From assembly GCA_025738555.1 (NCBI GenBank), contig JAOVFP010000002.1:1488001-1552000 (forward strand): DNA of 64,000 bases, written 5' to 3'. Shown piece by piece: positions 55,697 through 64,000 of the stretch. Made by a program: the position numbers and the translations under genes. Source of the DNA: Cyathus striatus (Eukaryota; Basidiomycota; Agaricomycetes; Agaricales; Nidulariaceae). Under the pieces are notes generated by a model. That model had not been told where the DNA came from. It saw nothing but the letters and a program-made list of their open reading frames with translations, and ran no database searches. Position 1 is the first letter of the stretch. The number at the start of each line of letters is the position of its first letter.

Positions 55697-58365
55697 TGTT
55701 TGATATGGCTAATAACTTCGTGATAAAAAACGGTGTTTTTATTGAGAATGCTAAGATTTGTAAGTCCAATTTAATTTTATGTCGAAGCCTGACATCCACT
55801 ATCCACCACGCCTATCCTAGATGTGAAGAAGCTGTATCCAAAGCCCTCTAGTGGATCACAATACACCGATAATTCGAATAGTATTACGAGCAAACTTTAT
55901 CAGAAAAACCTTCAACTTTGGTCAAATGTAAATGCTGTTCCCGGCTTGGCAGTAATTTTACTCATGCTTATGTTCTCATAAAGTACCGGCAGCTTCGAAC
56001 GGGAGATATCAATATACTCAATAGGATAGGCAGGCCTATACAGGATGGATATATATACAATGACTTCGTAGTCGAGGTTTCAGGGGAAAGCAGGAAGAAA
56101 GTGGCGCGAATCTATCATGGACAGCGCGGATACGCTGTGAGTTAATTAAATGTCTTTTACTGTATCAGCGCACCTCGGGACACTTATTACATGATACCAC
56201 AGCGACTGAGAATTGAACTACATATCTTGTCTAAAATGTGGTTAGTAAAACATATAACATTTAAGGCCGCATCCCAGTATTCCACAAGTTTTTGGCATAT
56301 ATGAATCGAACGACAAGATGGGTTTGCTATTTCATCAGGATGGTATACATGTACATCTAGTATCGGATACCAGCTTGACATCTGACCTTGAGGTAGGAAT
56401 ACGTCGAAGACACGGGGAATATATGTCGTCTCTACAACCCTTGCAACGTGTTGCCTTCGTTATCAAATACGTAAGTGCGCATTTTCAATCCTGATAACCC
56501 TTAATACCCTGACGATCCTCAGATTTCTGATTATATTGTAAGTTAAAGTCTTTACATAGCAAATTGGTTTCTGTATATTTTTAGGATGCCTTCAAATATT
56601 TTGGCCAGTACATTAACTCAATCTCCGAATCTTACGATTATGAATTTAAATTTGGCAATGTACTCGATCACCTGAAAGTCGATTCAGAAGAAAGTTTTGG
56701 TGCCGTACACTTTTATGTGGATTCGTCTGGTAGACTTAACACCGTGTTATCGGTAAGAAGCTTACTCGGATTCAACTACAATTTAAGATATGTTTACCTT
56801 AAGGATCGCGCCGCAGATTTCTAGTCAGGATTCTCAAGAAAATGACTACAATCAATATCTATCCATAGAAAATAAGTGGAATCCTCAGAGGCCTCCGGGA
56901 AATCTGTCTCGAAGCGACCTCAAACTGATCAATACAATTCTCAACGATGATAAATTCGTCTCCCGACCTCTCGTTAGTACGACTCGTACACAACTGATAT
57001 CTGCATATCATCGTGCTTTTCTCTCTGTGATCAGAATTCAAGGCCTAAGGACCGGCTACAGAATTGACTGTCTTCTTGGGAATCCTGTTATAGTGTGGCC
57101 AGGATGCGACTCCAATCATATTCATTACAATTCCGATAGAATTCACTACATATCTGGTCATTCCAGAGTTATTCAAGGAAACTTCAATTCGTGGTACTGC
57201 TACTCAAATTTATTCCATAGGAATGTCTTGCGTGAATGTCAATATACACGGTAACGACAATATTAACTGCTACTTGCATATATTTAACCCAGTGCACATT
57301 ATTGCTAGCTTCAAGTTGAAAATGGATGCTATAACCCTTGGAAACATTGATCACTGCAAGATTTCATTCAGAGGATTTTGCAGTATCTCTGAAAACACTT
57401 ATCAAAGTTGGCTACATGAAGCTCCTAAAATATTAGAAACTTATCATACTATCATTCATGATAATCATGCCATTAACCTCTTGGGTATAGGTAATGAAAT
57501 TTTCAAACATATTTCCACAACAGTAATACAAACTCTGAGCTATTGTACTATAGTTTCTGGAGTGGAAGTTATAATTAAGATTGATATATCTTTATCTCCA
57601 CTCATCCGATATATGGACTCCTGCAAGGCAGGCGCTGGAGTTTATTTTTATATTTCCAATCCTAGGATTGACCCTGTGGATGGAAGGGTTTCTGAACCGC
57701 ATATTTATTGGTCATTAGACAAGTCAGGAGCTAGGCCACTTTCGGAATATTCTGCAGCATTGAAAGGACTCTCCAGTGCAAGCATAAGCCTTCGTCCAAC
57801 AATAGCTTACTGGAATAAGTTTTACTACGAAGCCCTCTACGACCTTTACAAACCTTCTGAACTTTTTAAACTCAATAAACAAGGTCGGATCGATTTTTTC
57901 TCTATATTTAAATCATTCACACACTCAATTTATGTAGAGCAACTAAGAAAATCATCATCGTACATAGAGGATATAGACATCGATTACATGAAATCGCAGC
58001 ACGAGTTGAAAAAATGCAGAGAAATGAAGTACTTTTATTGGGAAGAACGGATTAGATCCACTGTAAAAAGTTTGAGGAGACACCGTTGGGAGCCAGAAAG
58101 ATACAGTTCCGAGGTGATTTCACCAAATATTTCTCGTCTATCTTGGATCGGAGTTACAATCCTAGAGGACTGCTTTACACTACTAAATACAGTGCACGAG
58201 ACAAGAGATGTTCAAAATAAACAAAGAAAGCATCGTCAAATCATTCAGGTCAAATTTGTACACAGAGTAGATGAGAAAGACTGGGACAATATTACGCAAA
58301 CGGATGTAGATGGTACCGACAATAGTTCAGATGTGGAACATTTCGAAGTGCTATCTGAGGATTAA
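55697..58365 (+). pseudogene. Gene B, paralogue of gene A, N-terminus broken
   Basis: Same exon order as gene A: start 55697, exon 2 from 55821 to 56136, exon 3 56203-56240, exon 4 from 56266, exon 6 56585-56752, exon 7 56817-57250, last exon 57309-58365. Blocks: MFDMANNFVIKNGV, YRQLRTGDINIL, VARIYHGQRGY, PHPSIPQVFGIYE, HGEYMSSLQPLQR, YHRAFLSVIRIQ and YWSLDKSGARPLSEY. In exon 1 one T is missing from a T run (55737-55740), and exon 2 is out of frame until about 55975. The intron before exon 4 is only 25 bp. The last exon is open for over 350 codons and ends VEHFEVLSED, showing the intact tail that gene A lost to a frameshift. Function unknown. Confidence 0.75.
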
Positions 58366-61300
58366 TTGCAAGTTTAGATAAATAAAATTATAGCCTTATG
58401 GTACTTCATCAAGTTTACTTGTACCTTTGTTTCAAATATTGCACAGCAACCTTTTCGATTTATTTGTTATTTATAAATGCGGTCGAGCAAACGATTCAGC
58501 TTTCGAGTCAACGTCAAATGTGAACCTCAGTAAAAACGAAAAGTCATGCATGGCATGGGTCTGTCATTAAGGAAATGCTTTTCGTCATGTGTTGAACATG
58601 TGTGGCAAGGTGTGTGAATTTCAATATGAAAGATAATTGTCGCTCATGTACAGGTCATGCATAAGTCATTTAGAATCATGCATTTATCATACGTACTATA
58701 GTATACCTTTAAGAGCAATTTGTACTCTGTTTTCACAGATTCAGTAGGCTCACCTTAGAACTTCGGCTACAAATTCTATTAGTGCTGATTTGTTATTTCT
58801 TTCACAAGCGTTGTTAATCACTTTATTTTACCACCTTAACACCTTAATGCTCGACAATTTATTTTCATATGACCCCCATTCAAATTGTCAATTGATAGGA
58901 TTTTCGAGAACCACGGGCAACATTGTATTTAGTTGCGATGTAGTATTTACTGCCGAGATTTTGATGTGAAATCTAATGATAAAAGGTTCCCAGTCTGGTA
59001 TATGATTGCGGTACCAGGCCAGTGCGAGAAAGAGAAGTATGCACATTTGGCAGGGGACGTGATTAACATGCCAACTTAATACTGTGTGTACAGATAACTT
59101 GTAGACAACATAGTGTTATAATATCTTTGGGAAATAAAGGATATGTACATACTGATACTATTGATAGACAATTTAACGAACTCAGAACGAACTGTCTTGA
59201 ATTCTGTTACCTTGAAGAGGTGGTAAGTGCGCTATGTGTACCTAAACAAAGGTAAATGCGAGTACGTCGAGACGTCTGTCCGACGTGGGACCGTGTCCTA
59301 AGGTGAGGGGGAGGGAGTGAGAACGATGAAACGAGAGTTTTGGAACGTCACGAGAGAGAGAACTTCGATACGAAGTTCCGACGTGAAAATGAGGAGCGAG
59401 AGCGTATAAATCGATAAAGTCGACAGTGAGAGTGTAGAGACGGGGGCTTATACTAGAGTACGAGTTCGAGGTGGTAAATAACTTGATTAAACGAGCTGTA
59501 GAAATATACAGAGGCTTATATACTGAAAGAAAACAATTAATCCTAAGATGTGAAAGTTAAAACAGAACACATGTGAACGAAGATCTCAGGTTAAGGAATG
59601 GAAGGTGAATAAAATAACATAGCTGAAACACGAAGAAAGAATGGAAAATAAATTGGGGAGCTTGGTTTTGAGAAGTAGTGTCGAGGTACTGTCAAACTTC
59701 AGGATCCGGCTTTGCGACCGGTGGCGGAGAGGTCCTGATATGTCAAAATTTTCCTGGGAGTTGGGTACAATGTGGGAGCGGTGCATGAAGATGTATATTT
59801 GAGGAAAGTGAGGATAGGTCAAGACGAGCGGAACGCGTATGGACGCGTCAATGTAGCGTGATGCTTGATTACGTAATGCGATTTGGAACTTCTTGAGGTA
59901 TCGAATAATTCGCATTTCGCAGCGCAGGCATTTTGCCTGCTCTACAACCTACTGAGTACCTGCTCACAAGACAATGACAGAAAAATAAATCAATCACTTC
60001 GAGTCAGAAATAAGAATTAGGAGTGGGTTCTAATACGTAAGTAATTGCTTCAAGACTAGTATTTCAGTGCAAACTGAGGCGAACAAGACAAGTTTGAAGT
60101 GTTTGTTTTGAATGTAAGCTACCGTTGTACAAACAAATACCTTTATGGTACATAGGTTGGAACCTGGCTTAGCCTGCAGCAGCTCTTACCCGATCCACCA
60201 TGTACCTCATCTTCTTTGTTTTCAAATCATCTCCGACTGTTCAAGTAATGGACTTCACATTCTGACACCCTCTCCTTCTGGCCGCCTCCATACGATGTTA
60301 CCCAATGGTAATTCCGGCTTTCTCTGAATCCTACCCAACCCTCTCGTGTGGATGGTGAGGACGTGTGGAACCGGGACAGAAACCGAGATCGACAACCTGG
60401 CATGGGAACTGGTGAATACGGTCTGGACGTGTGTGGTCGTTGGCGGCCAGGCCTGGTTTTCTTCTCGGTCGGGTGCTGCGGATGTTTTGTCGAGTGTGGG
60501 ATATGTTAATTGGGAAGACAAACTATTCGTACGTGATATCACTATCCTTCATACTTCACTCTCTCAAACCCATCAAGGGGAATTGCCAAGGAAAGTACCA
60601 ACACAGAACTGATTCAAGCGTACGTCCTGCAATACTTTGGGCACCTTGTAGCACTCCACCAACCTGATTTTGCCTCTGGAGCGTTGGCTAAAGCTGAAAG
60701 TAAGTTCTTTTTTTTGTTCCCCCCCTTGAGTATTTTTACTGATTGCCAAGTACTAATAGGAAGGCGAAAACTTAGTACGCGGAGACAGGTAGCTATACAT
60801 AGTTAGATAGTTACTACCCTGTATTTAAATTAAATGTCAACTAAATGTCGATACCATGATTGTGCCATGTCCGAGCCATGTCTAATATTAGATTTCAGTG
60901 CCGTGTTCACGTTATATATGTCCATAAGATGAGCTACCCATGACTACAGGATGAGTTATAAATGTCTACACAATAATTTGAGCATGTAACTACATGCTCT
61001 GCATATGTCCTATAGATGCTTAATAGTTATACATTACATGACGAACTAAAGTCATTAGAATGATTCTTAGCTGTTCCTCAGATGCTTTTCAAGTGCCTAA
61101 TAAATAACCGAAAAAAGTGCTTTCCGTCATTCGCTAGGCATGCATGTCATAAACATGATATTGCATGAATTTTCCTATTTACTGAGTGTGAACCAAGGAA
61201 GTTCTGGGCACTGGCACATGACCGCATTTAGGTAACTGTATGTGCACTTGTTTGTCACTGACGTCCGGTTTCGTCATTTCATTTTCAGGCCTGTTAACAG

Positions 61301-61474
61301 TTACTGTATGGAAACCCGGAGCACCACGCTCAGAAGCATCAAAATATTTTGTGCTCCGAGCAATGGCTGCTCGGCAGATCGCTTGTGCCTTCGCTTAGAT
61401 ATCTGTGCTCTGGTAATGAAATTCGGTAGCCACTCGCCTCGGTAAGGATTTTTACTATGTGATTATGTAAGCAT
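58366..61474. other. Long stretch without a supported gene
   Basis: At 59348-59366 GAACTTCG-ATA-CGAAGTTC is an 8-bp perfect hairpin within a GA-rich stretch (59270-59480) that could be a worn LTR. Frames near 60145-60610 show no domain. Otherwise nothing is recognised. Confidence 0.3.
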
Positions 61475-61517
61475 GGTCACGAGCGTCGTTTCCTTCATAG
61501 AAACGACGCTCGTGACC
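61475..61517. other. Perfect 18-bp hairpin
   Basis: The arms GGTCACGAGCGTCGTTTC (61475-61492) and exact complement (61500-61517) surround the loop CTTCATA. It is GC-rich in an AT-rich setting. It may be the tip of a foldback element. Confidence 0.85.
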
Positions 61518-61696
61518 CAAGCGACAGACCGCACCTTCTTTTTTAAAGTCAGGTTTAGTATCCTCTGGGGGCAAGCGCTCTAAAATCTCACATACTTGCT
61601 CAATTTTCATGTAATTTTAGATAATTGTACTACATATGCATAAGTTCTATTTACATTAGTTATAAAGGTAAAAAAATTGGAAAATTCAATGTCTAG

Positions 61697-62780
61697 TGGT
61701 ATATATATCAAATATACCAAAAATGCGAAAATTAACCCCAATTAACTATAATTTTGGCAGATTAATTTACTTGATAATACCACAATCTGAATATGGATAT
61801 ATAAAGAGGTATCTATACTTGTTCTACATTAAATTATGTGTGGAAACAATGAAATCTGGGTGCAGGAGAACCCAAACAATTTGAGGGTATAAAAGCATAT
61901 GTTTTATTATTCAAGCTGTATCTTCCTAACCAAGCCAGGTATATACATATTTAAACCTACATAGCACTTTAGGATGTAGTACTATAGATGAGCAAATAAT
62001 TGTATTGAACAGACAAGATATAGGCTTGCTAGATGTAAAAGAATATAAGTAAAATATGTAAAACAGCATGAATTTGTGTTAGAAATTCTACAAGAAATAC
62101 TTCGAATCACACCTTCATACTATTGATAGATATAGACATCTACAGTTAAAATGTATATTAAAATATTGTAAGCAGTGAGAGTCTAGATGCTGAGATAATG
62201 TCCCATGAAGTTTGAGAATTTGGCCCAAAAATGCTTTCTTTTTTGTATTTCAAGCCAAATTTTCGAACTTCATTGGGTATTATCTCAGTAACTAGACACT
62301 CACTGCTTATAATATTTTTAGTATACATTTTAACTGTAGATGCCTATATTTACCAATAGTATGAGGGTGTAATTCTGGCTATTTATTGTGGAATGTCTGA
62401 CACAAATTCATGCTGTTTTACATATTTTGCATATATACTTTTACATCTAGCAAGCTTATATCTTAACTGTACAATACAATTCTTTGCTCATCTATTTTAT
62501 TACATTCTAAAAGTATTATGCAAGTTTAAGTATGTGCTTACCTGGCTTGGTTTGGAAGATATAGCTTAAACAATAAAACATATGCTTTTCATACCCTCAA
62601 ACTGTTCGGGTTCTCCTGTACCCAATTTTTATTGTTTCCTCACATAACTTAACATAAAACAAGTATAGATACATCGCTAAATATTCATATTCAGATTGTG
62701 GTATTATCTAGTAAATTCAGCTGCCAAAAATGTGGTTCATTGGGGTTATCTTCGCATTTTTGGTATATTGAATATATACT
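61697..62780. mobile_element. Foldback: two ~527-bp inverted arms around a 29-bp loop
   Basis: The left arm 61697-62224 and right arm 62254-62780 are inverted copies with an estimated 80-88 percent identity. Matching words include ATATACCAAAAATGCG, GATAATACCACAATCTGAAT, CAGGAGAACCC, AACCAAGCCAGG, AAACAGCATGAATTTGTG, CTACAGTTAAAATGTATA and AATTTGGC next to the loop. Similarity may continue weakly beyond both ends. No long ORF spans it. A C..C / C..C frame at 62698-62892 in the right arm (CQKCG, CLSC) is the only protein-like hint. Confidence 0.85.
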
Positions 62781-64000
62781 CGTGGTTTCCAAAAGTGATG
62801 GCAAACAACAAGAATTCCCACAACATAATTGGAATGGTTTCTTGCATTGTTTGAGCTGTAACACATTACACACAGCTCTGAATGTCTCATAAATTTGGTT
62901 ATGTATTCTATACAGTGTAATGTATGTGCATGAAAAATTAGGGAGGTACTTAGTATCTTGGCAGTGTGGTATAAGCTATCTTTGTGTGAGGCTGCATTTT
63001 ATTCAGGGAAATTATTCATTGACAAGCAGAACATTTTAGGAGCTATGGAATTGTTTAAAAGTTCTCTGAGATTTTACCTGTATATCAAATAACATAACCT
63101 CCATATTATTTAGCAATTGCTTCATCATTGCGCTGAAAATGAGAGTGATAAGTTGGATCACACATAGCTGACATCTGTATTTCATCGCTTGCCAGTAGAT
63201 ATCTTCCTATATCTGAGTAAATATTGAAGTATAAATTATATGTATATTCAGAATTTCTATAGAGATATAACGGTCCATATAATGACTAAACATTTGATTT
63301 CTAATTCACTCAGGTCTGACAAATAGGATGTCTCACATAAATATCATTATATCTCGGTATACAGTTACCTTTATCTTTTAATATTTTAATATCTTATACT
63401 ATATATATAGCACATCGTATATCCGAAATCTCATGTAGATATATCATCAATGACAACTCCTGTAGTCTACTTAGTAAATTGTATGATACAAACATAGTTG
63501 GTGAATTAGATTGTGTATATCACAGCATTAAATATGTTCAGTATTTCGTAAATTTAGATTCCAGTAGAATACAATGGGGCAAATATGTATACAAAATTTG
63601 AAGTTGGTCCGTACAGGGAGTAATGTGCTACAAGCTAATTAATGCGAGAACACCTCGCATTCTGGGTGGGAAAAAAGCATGGATACCATCATTTTTGACA
63701 ACCACATGTATATTACCAGACATTGATTTTCTTTTTCTTATTACCTATATAACTCATGTAAATAGAATTTATGCATATATAGTACAAATATACAAAGTTA
63801 CACAAATATTAAGCAAGTATTTGAGATTTTAGAGCAAATTACTTTTTGCTGCTTCTGACAAATAGGCACACTCATTCTTTTTGCATGCCACTGTATTAAT
63901 GTCTGCAGCACTATTATTAACTTATTCTAAATAAACTATGTGCACTACTTCCCAATCATAACTCACTGTTAATTTGTAGCTATATACTTACAATGACAAT
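62781..64000. other. AT-rich stretch without a supported gene
   Basis: No gene, repeat family or RNA is recognised. Confidence 0.3.

Noticed and set aside
60145..60612. Possible gene from adjoining plus frames
   Set aside because: Frames do not connect through convincing introns and show no recognisable domain; the minus strand is equally open.
62691..62892. Zinc-ribbon gene in the right arm of the foldback
   Set aside because: Only 64 codons with two CxxC pairs; the corresponding left arm does not preserve them, so it is noted but not called.

Overview
The window looks like transposon-saturated genomic DNA from a mushroom-forming basidiomycete (Agaricomycetes). The evidence is short GT..AG introns of about 50-70 bp, a BTB/POZ protein of the agaricomycete type, a multi-exon family carrying a PHPSIPQVFG-type motif, Helitrons with a separate Cys-rich N-terminal domain (DUF6570-like), and a Spt5-like KOW protein. 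No bacterial operons, tRNA-rich clusters or rRNA were seen. The genus cannot be fixed from sequence alone.

Layout. 1-5385: decayed repeats, a small MITE, then a deletion derivative of a Helitron (1904-5385) that contains an LTR. 5466-6485 (minus): the BTB/POZ gene, the only fairly intact cellular gene, with a small inverted-repeat element in its first intron. 7287-9283: a hAT-like non-autonomous element (8-bp target duplication) filled by a 19-bp minisatellite. 12759-17040: gene A of a fungal multi-exon family; a 1.58-kb Mutator-like element with a 9-bp target duplication sits inside one intron. 20030-20989: another terminal-inverted-repeat element with an 8-bp duplication. 21216-22345: the first codons of gene C, cut off by a second Mutator-like element. 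22924-23586: a solo LTR. 25231-27823 (minus): a KOW-domain pseudogene. 28322-28692: three tRNA-like units. 31205-38290 (minus): a very large transposon gene that joins a GCM-type zinc finger and MULE transposase to a USPL1/C98-like cysteine peptidase, a PHD finger and a Tudor/PWWP-like segment, split by a second solo LTR. 39005-42272: a second Helitron (HUH Rep plus PIF1-like helicase). 42.8-55 kb: a patchwork of old duplications and a 5'-truncated LINE. 55697-58365: gene B, paralogue of gene A. 58.4-64 kb: AT-rich, mostly featureless, with a 1.1-kb foldback.

How it fits together. Nearly every coding sequence is broken, and the breaks have a common flavour: most in-frame stops are TGA where the family or reading context favours CGA. 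This is what cytosine methylation followed by CpG deamination (or a RIP-like process) would leave in silenced repeats. The two Helitrons share an almost identical 3' end of about 255 bp but keep complementary parts of the protein. The strongest candidate for something new is the minus-strand GCM-MULE-peptidase-PHD transposon gene. Next are the Mutator-like elements with subterminal ACTCGA arrays that repeatedly land in one fungal gene family.
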